Shown here: positions 35,097 to 44,888 of the stretch, in pieces
How the letters are laid out: each line of letters begins with the position of its first letter
Position numbering within the stretch: the stretch's first letter is position 1
Assembly: GCF_015158295.1 (NCBI RefSeq)
Contig: NZ_JACDXV010000001.1
Span: 992,001 to 1,056,000 of the forward strand
From: Devosia faecipullorum
GTDB lineage: Bacteria; Pseudomonadota; Alphaproteobacteria; Rhizobiales; Devosiaceae
Reading direction: 5' to 3'
Length of the DNA: 64,000 nt
Made by a program: the position numbers and the translations under genes
The notes under the pieces: generated by a model
Told to the model about the DNA's origin: nothing
The model's input: only the letters and a program-made list of their open reading frames with translations
Databases searched by the model: none

Positions 35097-36725
35097 ATGA
35101 GCCTGACATCGCTCTATCTTGCCTGGGTCGAGGATTTGCCGCCCCGCCTCAATGGCGTGCGCAAAAGGCGCGGCATCGCTCTGGCCATGGACGATGGTGT
35201 GGTGCTCAAGACCGACCATTACGCCCCCGACACGCCGGGCGCTCATCCCACCATTCTCATGCGCCTGCCCTATGGGCGGCGGGGTTTCAGCCCCATCGCC
35301 GAAGCCTATGCCGAGCGCGGCTTTCACGTCATCGTCCAGGCCTGCCGGGGCACCGAGCGCTCTGGCGGCACTTTCGATCCCTTCACCAATGAACGCGCCG
35401 ACGGGCTACGGACGCTGGAATGGATCAAGGCCCAGCCCTGGTATGACGGACGGATCGGGCTGACCGGCCCCTCCTATCTCGGCTATGCCCAATGGGCGAT
35501 CAGCGACGCCCTGCCCCCCATCGCCGCCATGGCCACCAAGGTCACCACCTCAAATTTTCGTCCCGTGGTCTTTCCCTCCGGGGCCTTCCATCTCGGTCTC
35601 TGGCTGGGATGGGTGCAGGTCATCGAAGGCCTGCGCAACAGACCGCTGGCCACCGCCGCGCGCATGTTTTCCGGCGACATCGAACGCCGCACCGAAAAGG
35701 CCGCCGCCACTTTGCCGCTGCTCGAAGCCGACAAGGCGGTCGTCGGTCACAAGATTCCGTTCTGGCGCCATTGGTTCGCCAATGCCATCGGCAATGATGC
35801 GTTCTGGACCGATCTCGACCATTCCCACCGCCTCACCGAACTTACGCCCCCGGTGCATTTCATTTCCGGCTGGTATGATTTCATGCTCGATCCTCTGCTG
35901 GCCGATTACCAGCACCTGGTCGAGCTGGGCCACCGCCCCTATCTCACCATCGGCACCTGGTTTCACGTCGCCGAAGAACTCCAGCGCGACAATCTGCGCG
36001 AGACGCTGAGCTGGATGCGCGCCAGGCTCCTCGGCGACCAATCCGGTCTGCGCCAGAACCCGGTCCGCATCCACATTTCGGGGTGTGACGAATGGCATGA
36101 ATTCGACCGCTACCCGCCCGGCCCGGCCCAGCCTTCACTCTGGCATATCGGGCCGGCCGGCGAACTGGCCAATACCGGTGCCAGAGGCACGGGCATTGCC
36201 CGCTATCGCTACGATCCGGCCGACCCCACGCCCAGCCTGGGCGGAGCCATCTTTGCCTTTACTGGCGCGGGAGCGGTGGACAATGCCAGCCTCGAAGCTC
36301 GTCCCGACGTACTGGCCTATACCGGCCCGGTGCTCACCGCACCTCTGACGCTGATCGGCCAATGCCAGGTCCATGTTCACGCCCGCGCGGCGCTGCCTCA
36401 TGCCGATTTCTTCGTGCGGCTCAACCAGGTCGGCCCGAACGGGGTTTCCACCAATATCTGCGACGGATTTATCCGGGTCACGCCGGAAACGGCCCGCGAG
36501 TCGGACGGGTCGTGGCGGCTGACAATCCCCCTCCACGCCACCGCCCATTGCTTCCGCCCCGGCTACCGCCTGCGTCTGTTGATCGCCTCCGGCGCCCATC
36601 CGCGCTATGCGCGCAATCTGGGCACGGGCGAGCCGATCAACACCGCGACAAGCATGCTTGCCAACGACATCGAAATCTTTCACGCCGGCACGGCGATCAC
36701 CCTGCCGACCTATATATTGGATTGA
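35097..36725 (+). CDS. CocE/NonD family hydrolase
   Basis: Serine hydrolase of 542 residues in the X-Pro dipeptidyl-peptidase/cocaine esterase family. The N-terminal alpha/beta-hydrolase domain has the nucleophile serine in GPSYLGYAQWA (about residue 125), and the C-terminal jelly-roll domain is complete (LIGQCQVHVHARAALPHADFFVRL). No signal peptide. The start is only three bases after ade, which implies co-transcription and perhaps a role in purine-derived or N-acylated substrates, but that is a guess. Confidence 0.88.
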   Translation: MSLTSLYLAWVEDLPPRLNGVRKRRGIALAMDDGVVLKTDHYAPDTPGAHPTILMRLPYGRRGFSPIAEAYAERGFHVIVQACRGTERSGGTFDPFTNERADGLRTLEWIKAQPWYDGRIGLTGPSYLGYAQWAISDALPPIAAMATKVTTSNFRPVVFPSGAFHLGLWLGWVQVIEGLRNRPLATAARMFSGDIERRTEKAAATLPLLEADKAVVGHKIPFWRHWFANAIGNDAFWTDLDHSHRLTELTPPVHFISGWYDFMLDPLLADYQHLVELGHRPYLTIGTWFHVAEELQRDNLRETLSWMRARLLGDQSGLRQNPVRIHISGCDEWHEFDRYPPGPAQPSLWHIGPAGELANTGARGTGIARYRYDPADPTPSLGGAIFAFTGAGAVDNASLEARPDVLAYTGPVLTAPLTLIGQCQVHVHARAALPHADFFVRLNQVGPNGVSTNICDGFIRVTPETARESDGSWRLTIPLHATAHCFRPGYRLRLLIASGAHPRYARNLGTGEPINTATSMLANDIEIFHAGTAITLPTYILD

Positions 36726-36746
36726 AAAACTCACCCAGGCCCGCGC

Positions 36747-36775
36747 GTCACTCTCGGGTTCGACCCGAAAGTGAC
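36747..36775. terminator. Bidirectional terminator / REP-like hairpin
   Basis: GTCACTCTCGGGT (36747-36759) pairs with ACCCGAAAGTGAC (36763-36775), 13 positions with one C-A mismatch and a 3-nt loop. It stands between the convergent CocE-like gene and glcB. The GTCA...TGAC ends also resemble the REP units near 1.1 kb and 58.2 kb. Confidence 0.65.
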
Positions 36776-36800
36776 GATGATGCGATAGGCTTTAAGCCAG

Positions 36801-38963
36801 CTACTTCTTGTCCCGCGCCTTGACCTTGCGCCGTGCCGCATGCAGCAGCGGCTCGGTATAGCCGCTTGGCTGATCGGCGCCATGCAATGCCAGATCGAGC
36901 GCCGCCTGGAAGGCCACGGACTGGAAGTTCTCGCTCATCGGCCGATAGATCGGGTCGCCGGCATTCTGCTGGTCGACAATAGCGGCCATGCGCTCGAAAA
37001 CGGATGTCACCTCATCGCGGCTGACCAGGCCATGACGCAGCCAATTGGCAACGGCCTGGCTGGAAATCCGGCAGGTGGCGCGGTCTTCCATCAATCCGAC
37101 ATTGTTGATGTCGGGCACCTTGGAACAGCCGACGCCCTGCTGCACCCAGCGCACCACATAGCCAAGAATACCCTGCGCATTATTCTCAAGCTCGCGGATG
37201 ATCTCTTCGCGGTTGAGCGAATAAGGCACTTGCACCGGCATCGAGAAGAGATCCGCCAGCGGCGGCAAGGATTGATTGTGCCGGCGTTTTTGCGCTTCGA
37301 ACACATCGACCTGATGATAATGCAGCGCATGCAGGATCGCCGCCGTCGGCGAGGGCACCCAGGCGGTATTGGCGCCGGCATTGGGATGGCCGATCTTGGC
37401 GTCCATCATCGCCGCCATATCGTCGGGTCTTGCCCACATGCCCTTGCCGATCTGCGCCTTGCCGGAGAACCCGGTTTCGAGCCCGATCAGCACATTGCGA
37501 TCCTCGTAGGAGGCGATCCACTTCTCCGCCTTGATCTCGTCCTTGCGCAGCACCGCGCCGGCTTCCATCGAGGTGTGGATTTCGTCGCCGGTCCGGTCGA
37601 GAAAGCCGGTATTGATGAAGAACACCCGGGCGCGCGCTTCATAGATGGCGGCCTTGAGGTTGGCCGAGGTCCGGCGCTCCTCGTCCATGATGCCGATCTT
37701 GATCGAATTTGGCTTGAGGCCGAGGAATTTCTCCACCGACGCGAAGATCGCGCAGGCAAAGGCTACTTCCTCGGGTCCGTGCATCTTGGGCTTGACCACA
37801 TAGATCGCGCCATTGCGGGCATTGCCGCCCTTGTCGTGCAGGGCACAGAGCGCAGTGATGGCCGCATCCATCAGCCCCTCGCCCACCGGCTTGCCATCGA
37901 GCAGCACGGCGTCACTAATCATCAGATGCCCGACATTGCGCACCAGCAAGAGCGAGCGGCCCCTCAGCACCAATTCCTTGCCGGTGACGTCCTTGTAGAC
38001 GCGATCGGCCTTGAGCTTGCGGGTGATCTGCTTGCCGCCCTTTTCGAACGTGTCTTCGAGCACGCCATTCATCAGGCCCAGCCAGTTGCGATAGACTCCA
38101 ACCTTGTCCTCGGCATCCACGGCCGCGACCGAATCCTCGCAATCCTGGATGGTGGTCATCGCCGCCTCGACGATCACGTCGCTGAGACCTGCCTGGTGTG
38201 CCGAGCCGATCAGCGTATCAGGAGCGATCACCAGAACCACATGCAGGCCATTGTGCCGAAGCACGATTTCCCCGGCCTTTTCCGTGCCGCCATAGCCGAC
38301 AAAGGCGTCGGGATCGCGCAGGCCGGTTCGGCCGATTTCGGTATCGACCACCAGAATGCGCGTCTCGCCATCCTTGATGATGTGATAGCCGCTCGCGTCC
38401 TTGTGGCTCCCACCGGCCAGCGGGAATGTCGCATCGAGAAAGTCGGCGGCCTTGGCCACCACCGCCGCGCCGCGCGCCGCGTTGTAATCCTTGCCCGGCG
38501 CCAGATCGCCGTCGCGGCTGATCGCATCGGTGCCGTAAAGCGCGTCATAGAGCGAGCCCCAGCGCGCATTGGCGGCATTGAGCGCATAGCGGGCATTGGA
38601 AACCGGCACCACCAATTGCGGCCCGCAAATGCTGGCAATTTCGGGGTCCAGCCCCTCGGTCTCGATGCTGAAATCACCCGGCTCATCGACGAGATAGCCG
38701 ATATCGCGCAGGAATTTCTCATAGCCGGCCGGATCATTGGCCACCGGGCCGTGCTGGCGATGCCAGTCGTCGATCTGGCCCTGCAAGTCGTCGCGCCGAG
38801 CCAGAAGCCGCGCATTGGTCGGCACATGTTCGGCCAGCATGGCCGCAAAGCCGTCCCAGAACTGCTCCGCCGACACCGAGGTGCCGGGCAACGCCTCTTT
38901 CTCTACGAAATCCACCAGAAGCGGGTGCACGGAAAGGCCGGATTTCGTCAGATAGGTGCTCAT
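36801..38963 (-). CDS. glcB: Malate synthase G
   Basis: Condenses glyoxylate with acetyl-CoA to malate. Length 720 and the sequence throughout match the monomeric G isoform. Recognisable parts are [39 protein letters not shown] near the middle, and near the end the segment [20 protein letters not shown] with the conserved cysteine. It uses the glyoxylate made by the AllA gene of this cluster. It lies 56 bases after guaD on the same strand and is probably the last gene of a puuD-guaD-glcB transcript. Confidence 0.97.
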   Translation of the reverse strand: MSTYLTKSGLSVHPLLVDFVEKEALPGTSVSAEQFWDGFAAMLAEHVPTNARLLARRDDLQGQIDDWHRQHGPVANDPAGYEKFLRDIGYLVDEPGDFSIETEGLDPEIASICGPQLVVPVSNARYALNAANARWGSLYDALYGTDAISRDGDLAPGKDYNAARGAAVVAKAADFLDATFPLAGGSHKDASGYHIIKDGETRILVVDTEIGRTGLRDPDAFVGYGGTEKAGEIVLRHNGLHVVLVIAPDTLIGSAHQAGLSDVIVEAAMTTIQDCEDSVAAVDAEDKVGVYRNWLGLMNGVLEDTFEKGGKQITRKLKADRVYKDVTGKELVLRGRSLLLVRNVGHLMISDAVLLDGKPVGEGLMDAAITALCALHDKGGNARNGAIYVVKPKMHGPEEVAFACAIFASVEKFLGLKPNSIKIGIMDEERRTSANLKAAIYEARARVFFINTGFLDRTGDEIHTSMEAGAVLRKDEIKAEKWIASYEDRNVLIGLETGFSGKAQIGKGMWARPDDMAAMMDAKIGHPNAGANTAWVPSPTAAILHALHYHQVDVFEAQKRRHNQSLPPLADLFSMPVQVPYSLNREEIIRELENNAQGILGYVVRWVQQGVGCSKVPDINNVGLMEDRATCRISSQAVANWLRHGLVSRDEVTSVFERMAAIVDQQNAGDPIYRPMSENFQSVAFQAALDLALHGADQPSGYTEPLLHAARRKVKARDKK

Positions 38964-39019
38964 ACCAGATGTCCTTGGGCAAACAGCTCGGCGACAGCTT
39001 TAGGCCATAGAAGCGGGGC

Positions 39020-40321
39020 TCACAAGTCGGCTAGGGCCGACTTCGTCCTGACGCCGGCCACATAGACTTCCGCCACCGCGCGGTCGTCTCCCAATGTCTG
39101 GAGCAGGAACAATTCCTCCGCCAGCGTTTCGACATTGCCCATCCGCATACGCATGGTCGGCGTGGCCCGCGCGTCGAGCACAACCAGGTCCGCCGCGCGT
39201 CCCGGCGCGATGGAGCCGATTGTTTCAGCCAGTCCCAGCGCCTCGGCATTGCCGCACGTGGCCATGTGGAACGAGGCGAAGGGGTTGAGCCGCTGCCCGC
39301 GCAATTGCAGCACCTTGTAGCCTTCGTCTAGCGTGCGCAGCATGGAGACGCTGGTGCCCCCGCCAATATCGGTGGCAACACCGATCCGCACGCCTTGCTT
39401 GACCAGCCGCTCGCGGTCGAACAGGCCCGAGCCGAGGAACAGGTTCGAAGTGGGGCAGAACACCGCCACCGCACCCGTTTCGGCCAGGACGCCGGTTTCG
39501 CGGGTGTTGAGATGGATGCAATGGCCCAGCAGCGTCTTGCGGCCCAAAAGGCCATAATCCTCATAGATCCCGGTATAGTCCTGACTGTCGGGATAAAGCT
39601 CCATGGAATAGGCAATCTCGGCGTCGTTCTCGCTGAGATGGGTCTGCACGTAGCATTCGGGATGCTCGGCCACCAGCGCCTGTGCCGCCGCCATCTGTTC
39701 GGGCGTCGAGGTGATGGCGAAGCGCGGCGAGATCGCATAGAGCGCCCGCCCCCGCCCATGCCAGCGCGCGATCAGCGCCTTGGTGTCGTCATAGCCCGAT
39801 TGCGCCGTGTCGCAGAGCGCTTCGGGGGCATTGCGATCCATCATCACCTTGCCGCCGACCATCAGCATGTTGCGCCGCTGCGCCTCGGCAAAAAAGGCGT
39901 CCACCGACCGCGGATGGCTGGAACAATAGGCCACGGCGCTCGTCGTCCCGTGCCGGATCAGCGCATCGTAAAAATCCGAAGCCACCGCTTCGGCATGGCC
40001 CTGGCGGGAGAATTTCTGCTCCTCGATAAACGTATAGGTATTGAGCCATTCGAGCAGTGATCCCGCATAGGCCGCCATCATCTGGCTCTGCACATAGTGC
40101 AGATGCAGGTCGATGAAGCCAGGCAGGATCAGGTTGGGTCGATGATCGATGATCTCGGCGCCGGCGACATCGGCTTCGGCGAAATCCTCTACCGCGACGA
40201 CGAGGCCATCCTCGATGCACACCGCCCCGTCCTCGAGATAGAGGTAGCTCTCCGCGTCATCCAGCGCCTGTGGCGTGCGATGAAAGCTCAGCACCCGTCC
40301 CCGCAGAATAGTCCGGGTCAC
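39020..40321 (-). CDS. guaD: Guanine deaminase
   Basis: Hydrolyses guanine to xanthine plus ammonia. The 433-residue amidohydrolase has the zinc motif GFIDLHLHYVQS, GTTSAVAYCSSHPRS, HLSENDAEI, GHCIHLN, CPTSNLFLGSGLFD and the ATDIGGGTSVSML motif with its conserved Asp. The start is taken as GTG at 40321, which makes a 4-base GTGA overlap with the puuD stop; an ATG at 40345 is the alternative. Together with ade it brings both purine bases to the xanthine level. Confidence 0.94.
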   Translation of the reverse strand: MTRTILRGRVLSFHRTPQALDDAESYLYLEDGAVCIEDGLVVAVEDFAEADVAGAEIIDHRPNLILPGFIDLHLHYVQSQMMAAYAGSLLEWLNTYTFIEEQKFSRQGHAEAVASDFYDALIRHGTTSAVAYCSSHPRSVDAFFAEAQRRNMLMVGGKVMMDRNAPEALCDTAQSGYDDTKALIARWHGRGRALYAISPRFAITSTPEQMAAAQALVAEHPECYVQTHLSENDAEIAYSMELYPDSQDYTGIYEDYGLLGRKTLLGHCIHLNTRETGVLAETGAVAVFCPTSNLFLGSGLFDRERLVKQGVRIGVATDIGGGTSVSMLRTLDEGYKVLQLRGQRLNPFASFHMATCGNAEALGLAETIGSIAPGRAADLVVLDARATPTMRMRMGNVETLAEELFLLQTLGDDRAVAEVYVAGVRTKSALADL

Positions 40322-41544
40322 GAGCCTGAACCTTCGCGGAACCATTCCACCAGCAGCGCCCGTTCCGCAGGCGTCATCTCCGAGACATTGCCCGGCGGCA
40401 TGGCATGGCTCCAGCCCGCTTGAATCACCACCTCACGCGCCCGGTTGGCGATGGCCACGTCATTGTCGAGAATGACGTTCTTGGGCGGCTGATAGAGCCC
40501 TTCCCAGGCTGGCTCCGCCGTGTGGCACATGGCGCAGCGGGTCTGCACCGCCAGGCTTGCAGCGGCGAAATGCTCGGTCGCCATGAACCGCTCGCCGCTC
40601 GCCGTCGCCAAGGTTTCGCTGTCGGCGCCCGGCAGTCTGGGCGCGGTGGACAGCCAGGCGATCACCAGCATCAGAATCACGGCCACGGCCCAGGTCCAGT
40701 GCGGATTGCCCTTTCGGGCGTGGCGGGTGTTGAAATAATGCCGGATGACGACGCCGACGAGGAAGATCAGCGAGGCGATGATCCAGTTCCACTGGGTCGC
40801 GAAGGCCAGCGGATAATGGCTGGACAGCATGAAGAAGATCACCGGCAGGGTTAGATAATTATTGTGCAGGCTTCGCTGCTTGGCGATCTTGCCATATTTC
40901 GCGTCCGGCACGCGCCCGGCCTTGAGATCGGCGACGACGATCCTCTGGTTGGGAATGATGATCATCGCCACATTGGCGGTCATGATGGTCGCGGTGAACG
41001 AACCCATATGCAGCAGTGCGGCGCGGCCGGTGAAAACCTGCGTATAGCCCCAGCTCATCGCCACCAGAATGGCGAACAGCACCAGCATCAGCCCGGTCGT
41101 GGACTGCCCGATCGGCGATTTGCACAGGGTATCATAGAGCAGCCAGCCCAGAACGATCGAGCCCGCCGACAGAAGGATTGCCACCCAGTTCGGCACATCG
41201 AACACATTGCGGTCGACGAGATAAAGATCGGCGCCCACGTAATAGAGCAGTGCCAGCAGCATCGCGCCGCTGAGCCAGGTCGCGTAGCTTTCCCATTTGA
41301 ACCAGGTCAGGTGCTCGGGCAGGAATTCGGGCGCCACGAGATATTTCTGGATGTGATAGAAACCACCGCCATGCACCTGCCATTCCTCGCCATGAGCAAG
41401 CGGCGGCAGGCTGGGCGTCTGGCGCAGGCCGAGATCGAGCGCGATGAAATAGAAAGACGAGCCGATCCAGGCGATGGCGGTCACCACATGCAGCCAGCGC
41501 ACGGCAAACATCGCCCATTCATAAAAGATTGCGTAATCGGGCAT
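40318..41544 (-). CDS. puuD: Urate hydroxylase PuuD (membrane cytochrome c-linked)
   Basis: Oxidises urate to 5-hydroxyisourate; unlike soluble uricase it is a membrane protein that feeds electrons into the respiratory chain. The 408-residue protein has about eight N-terminal membrane helices (first MFAVRWLHVVTAIAWIGSSFY) and a C-terminal cytochrome c domain with CAMCH at 337-341. The ATG at 41544 has GGGGAG about 8 nt upstream. It starts a probable three-gene operon and is downstream of, but separated from, the bmpA operon by a terminator. Confidence 0.93.
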   Translation of the reverse strand: MPDYAIFYEWAMFAVRWLHVVTAIAWIGSSFYFIALDLGLRQTPSLPPLAHGEEWQVHGGGFYHIQKYLVAPEFLPEHLTWFKWESYATWLSGAMLLALLYYVGADLYLVDRNVFDVPNWVAILLSAGSIVLGWLLYDTLCKSPIGQSTTGLMLVLFAILVAMSWGYTQVFTGRAALLHMGSFTATIMTANVAMIIIPNQRIVVADLKAGRVPDAKYGKIAKQRSLHNNYLTLPVIFFMLSSHYPLAFATQWNWIIASLIFLVGVVIRHYFNTRHARKGNPHWTWAVAVILMLVIAWLSTAPRLPGADSETLATASGERFMATEHFAAASLAVQTRCAMCHTAEPAWEGLYQPPKNVILDNDVAIANRAREVVIQAGWSHAMPPGNVSEMTPAERALLVEWFREGSGS

Positions 41545-41726
41545 CGTCTTCTCCCCCCAGCCACTGAGCCCTTCGTCGTCCCGTGGGAGAGGAAGGATCG
41601 CGCGCAGCGCGAGACGGGTGAGCAATTCCACCCGTTGAACGGCCCGAATTCCCTACCCCGCCTTCGGGCATCCTTTCCCGCAAGCGGTGAAGGTCGCCGC
41701 CTCAGCCCTGGCGGCACAATCGGAAA

Positions 41727-41750
41727 GGGCTGGCGATTGCTCGCCAGCCC
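41727..41750 (-). terminator. Terminator after bmpA
   Basis: On the minus strand GGGCTGGCGA and TCGCCAGCCC form a perfect 10-bp stem around GCAA, followed by TTTCC. It lies 15 bases after the bmpA stop and separates the uraH-xdh-ABC operon from puuD-guaD-glcB. Confidence 0.75.
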
Positions 41751-41764
41751 CTGAAGTTGATCGC

Positions 41765-42847
41765 TTAGCTGTTCACGCCGGCGACGAACCAATCCATGGC
41801 CCACAGGCCCGCATCGTCGATGATCTCGCCCGCTGCCGCGCGTTCAGTGCCGGCATTGTCGATGATCGGACCGCTGAACGGGTTGACCGTCCCGTCGATG
41901 ATGCCGTTCTTGACGGCTTCGGCGGCGGCCACGACATCGGCCGGGATCTTCTCGTTATACTTGCCAATGACCACTTCGCCGGCGGCGATGCCGGGCCAGC
42001 TGTCATCGGAGACCCAGGTACCGGCCTGCACGTCCTTGACCACCTGGATGTAGTGGGGAGCCCAGACGTCGATGATGGCGCTGAGATGCGACTTGGGCGC
42101 AAAGGCGCTCATGTCGGCACCCTGGCCGAAACCGCCGACAATGCCGCGCTCCTCGGCAACCTGCAGGGCTGCAGGGCCGTCCGAGTGCTGGGCGATGATG
42201 TCGGCGCCCTGATCGATAAGGGCACGGGTAGCGTCCGATTCCTTGGCCGGATCGTGCCAGCTCGACAGCCACACGACATTGACCTTGATATCGGGATTGA
42301 CCTTCTGGGCCGCCAGCGTGAAGGCATTGATGCCCATCACCACTTCGGGGATCGGGAAGGTACCGATATAGCCGATGGTGTTGGTCTTGGAGAGATGCCC
42401 GGCCAGCGTACCCATGACGGCGCGACCTTCATGGAAGCGCGCATTATAGGTGCCCACATTGTCCGAACGCTGGTAGCCGGTGGCGTGCTCGAACACGACA
42501 TCGGGGAACTCGCGCGCAACCTTGATCACATAGTCGCCGAAGCCGAAGCTGGTGGCGAAGATGATCTTGTTGCCCTGCTGGGCCAGTTCGCGCAGCACGC
42601 GCTCGCAGTCCGGGCCTTCGGCGACGCTTTCCACGAAAGTGATTTCGACCTGGTCGCCGAACTCGGCCTTGATCGCTTCCGCGCCGACCCAGTGACCATA
42701 AGTCCAGCCATTGTCGTCCTTGGGACCGACATTGACGAAGCCGATCTTGAGCGGGCCATCCTGGCCGAAGGCCATGGAACCGAGCAGCGGCAGGGTGAGG
42801 CCCGCTGCGCCGATGCGGAGGACATTACGCCGGGTAATCAATGTCAT
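41765..42847 (-). CDS. BMP (PnrA-like) ABC transporter substrate-binding protein
   Basis: Periplasmic binding protein of 360 residues of the basic-membrane-protein family, whose studied members bind purine nucleosides or bases. A twin-arginine-like signal (LITRRNVLRIGAAGLTLPLLG) and AFGQ cleavage site are present. The family segments PKDDNGWTYGHWVGAEAI, FATSFGFGDYVIKVA, GRAVMGTLAGHLSKTNTIGYIG and DIIAQHSDGPAALQVA follow. AAGGAG lies 8 nt before the ATG. It is the last gene of the uraH-xdhABC-transporter operon, so a purine base or urate-related ligand is expected. Confidence 0.9.
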   Translation of the reverse strand: MTLITRRNVLRIGAAGLTLPLLGSMAFGQDGPLKIGFVNVGPKDDNGWTYGHWVGAEAIKAEFGDQVEITFVESVAEGPDCERVLRELAQQGNKIIFATSFGFGDYVIKVAREFPDVVFEHATGYQRSDNVGTYNARFHEGRAVMGTLAGHLSKTNTIGYIGTFPIPEVVMGINAFTLAAQKVNPDIKVNVVWLSSWHDPAKESDATRALIDQGADIIAQHSDGPAALQVAEERGIVGGFGQGADMSAFAPKSHLSAIIDVWAPHYIQVVKDVQAGTWVSDDSWPGIAAGEVVIGKYNEKIPADVVAAAEAVKNGIIDGTVNPFSGPIIDNAGTERAAAGEIIDDAGLWAMDWFVAGVNS

Positions 42848-42882
42848 TGGGTTTCTCCTTGAATGACGGTTTCTTGTTATAC

Positions 42883-43809
42883 TTACTGGCTGGGTAGGAA
42901 AGGCTTGCCGAGGCATGCGGGCGCCGCCGAATTGCCCGAACGGCGCAGCGAGATGAGGACCAGGACCATGATCGTCGCCAGATAGGGCAAGGCCGCCCAG
43001 AACTCGGACGGGAAAAATCCCATATTGCCCGAAGCCTTGGTGTAGAGCTCGATGGTCATGACCAGTCCAAACAGATAGGCGCCTGCCAGCAGGCGGAATG
43101 GCCGCCAGGCGGCGAAGACAACTAGCGCCAGCGCGATCCAGCCGCGTCCGGCCGTCAGCCGCTCGGCCCATTGCGGGGTCAGCAACAGCGGAAAGCAACT
43201 GCCGGCAATGCCCGCCATGGCGCCGCCGAACGCTACCGCCGCATAGCGCACGCCAATCACCGAATAGCCGATGGAATGGGCGGAAAAATCGTTCTCGCCC
43301 ACCGCCCGCAGGATGAGGCCGGCCCGTGTCCTGTTGAGAAAGAACCACACCGCGACGACCAGGATCAGCGAGAAATAAACCAGCGGACTATGCCCGAAGA
43401 CCAGCCGCCAGATCGGATGGAGCGCCAGTTCGGCAGGGAAGACAGAGCGGAACAATTCGATCGGCCGGCCGGTATAGCCCTGCCCGAACAGGGCCGAAAA
43501 CCCGGTGCCAAAAATGGTCAGCGCCAGCCCGGTTGCCACCTGATTGGCCGACAGGGTCAGGGTCAGGAAAGCGAAGATCATCGAGGCCGCGGCGCTCGCA
43601 AAGGCGGCGCAGGCAATGGCGAGCCAGGGATTGCCGCTCGTATAGGTGACGGCGAAGGCCACGACCGCCCCGATCAGCATCATGCCCTCGACGCCCAGGT
43701 TCAACACCCCGCTCTTTTCGACGACCAGTTCGCCCAGCGCCGCGATCAGGATCGGCGTCGATGCGCCGATCAGGGTGAAGATGATAGGGATCAGCAGGTC
43801 CATATTCAT
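42883..43809 (-). CDS. ABC transporter permease (BMP/nucleobase type)
   Basis: A 308-residue inner-membrane permease of the branched-chain/ribose/BMP group, with about eight to ten hydrophobic helices. The family segments EKSGVLNLGVEGMMLIGAV near the start and GENDFSAHSIGYSVIGVRYAAVAFGGAMAGIAG in the middle are clear. GAGGTGG lies about 6 nt before the ATG at 43809, which overlaps the previous permease stop by ATGA. It is 35 bases before the bmpA gene. Confidence 0.92.
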   Translation of the reverse strand: MNMDLLIPIIFTLIGASTPILIAALGELVVEKSGVLNLGVEGMMLIGAVVAFAVTYTSGNPWLAIACAAFASAAASMIFAFLTLTLSANQVATGLALTIFGTGFSALFGQGYTGRPIELFRSVFPAELALHPIWRLVFGHSPLVYFSLILVVAVWFFLNRTRAGLILRAVGENDFSAHSIGYSVIGVRYAAVAFGGAMAGIAGSCFPLLLTPQWAERLTAGRGWIALALVVFAAWRPFRLLAGAYLFGLVMTIELYTKASGNMGFFPSEFWAALPYLATIMVLVLISLRRSGNSAAPACLGKPFLPSQ

Positions 43810-44888
43810 CGGGCCACCTCCATCTCACGGCGCACCATACGGACGCGATAGCGCACCAGAATATCGCTGGCCAGCAGGAAAAACAGCATCATTGCCTGGA
43901 AAATGCCGACCGCCGCCACCGGCAGTCCGATCGTGGTCTGCGCCACCTCCCCGCCCACCACGCTGATGGCGAGGGCGAGGCCGGCAAGGATGATGCCCAC
44001 CGGATGCAGGCGCCCCAAAAAGGCGACGATAATTGCGGTAAAGCCATAATTGGTCGGGAACGAAGGCACCATGCGCCCGAACGGCCCGGCCGCTTCCAGC
44101 ACCCCGGCCAGTCCGGCCAGCGCCCCGCTGGTCAACAGCGCGATCCAGATGGTCCGGTTGACCGAGAAGCCGCCATAGCGCGCAGCATGGGGGGCTGTGC
44201 CCACCACCTTGATCTGATAGCCCAACACCGAGCGGCTCATGAAGAACCAGGCGGCGAGCGCCACGATTATGGCAATCGGCACCCCCAGATGCACGATGGT
44301 GCCCGGAACCACCCTGGGCAGCATCTGGTCGGCGGTGAACATGCGGGTCTGCGGGAAGCCAAAGCCCATCGGGTCTTTCCACGGCCCGATGACCAGGTAA
44401 TTCAGCAGATGGATGGCCACATAGGTCAGCATCAGGCTGGTGAGGATTTCATTGACCTGCAGCCTGGTCTTGAGAAAGGCCGGCAGCAACGCCCAGGCCA
44501 TGCCCCCGACCATGCCCGCCGCGATCATCAGCGGCAAGATCCATGGCCCGCTCATGTCGCGTGTCATGAGCGCAATCCCGGTGGCGGCCAGGCCGCCCAG
44601 CACATATTGCCCTTCGGCCCCGATATTCCACACATTGGCGCGATAGCCGATGGAAAGTCCGACGGCGATGATGATCAACGGCGCCGACTTGACCGCGAGA
44701 TCCTGCCATTTCAGCGGATTGAGCAGCGGCGTCAGGAAGATTTCCCGCACCGCGCCAATGCCGTTATAGCCGATCAGCGAGAAGACGATGGCGCCCACCA
44801 GCGCCGTGACCAGCACGGCGGCGATGGGGGTCATATAGAGCATGGCCCTGGAGGGTTCGAGGCGCTTTTCCAGACGCAATTGCATCAT
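43806..44888 (-). CDS. ABC transporter permease (BMP/nucleobase type), first copy
   Basis: A 360-residue permease, partner of the one at 42883-43809. It has about ten hydrophobic helices. Family segments: the PLLNPLKWQDLAVKSAPLIIIAVGLSIGYRANVWNIGAEGQY region near residue 50-90, and the later GTAPHAARYGGFSVNRTIWIALLTSGALAGLAG. The first ATG (44888) overlaps the ATP-binding gene stop by ATGA. The two permeases should form the channel heterodimer. Confidence 0.92.
   Translation of the reverse strand: MMQLRLEKRLEPSRAMLYMTPIAAVLVTALVGAIVFSLIGYNGIGAVREIFLTPLLNPLKWQDLAVKSAPLIIIAVGLSIGYRANVWNIGAEGQYVLGGLAATGIALMTRDMSGPWILPLMIAAGMVGGMAWALLPAFLKTRLQVNEILTSLMLTYVAIHLLNYLVIGPWKDPMGFGFPQTRMFTADQMLPRVVPGTIVHLGVPIAIIVALAAWFFMSRSVLGYQIKVVGTAPHAARYGGFSVNRTIWIALLTSGALAGLAGVLEAAGPFGRMVPSFPTNYGFTAIIVAFLGRLHPVGIILAGLALAISVVGGEVAQTTIGLPVAAVGIFQAMMLFFLLASDILVRYRVRMVRREMEVAR

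Noticed and set aside
36840-39065. Long open frame (741 codons) on the plus strand
   Set aside because: It lies fully antisense to glcB, whose protein matches malate synthase G end to end. High GC content makes long antisense frames common.
41687-42862. 391-codon open frame on the plus strand
   Set aside because: Antisense to bmpA; low-complexity composition and no SD.
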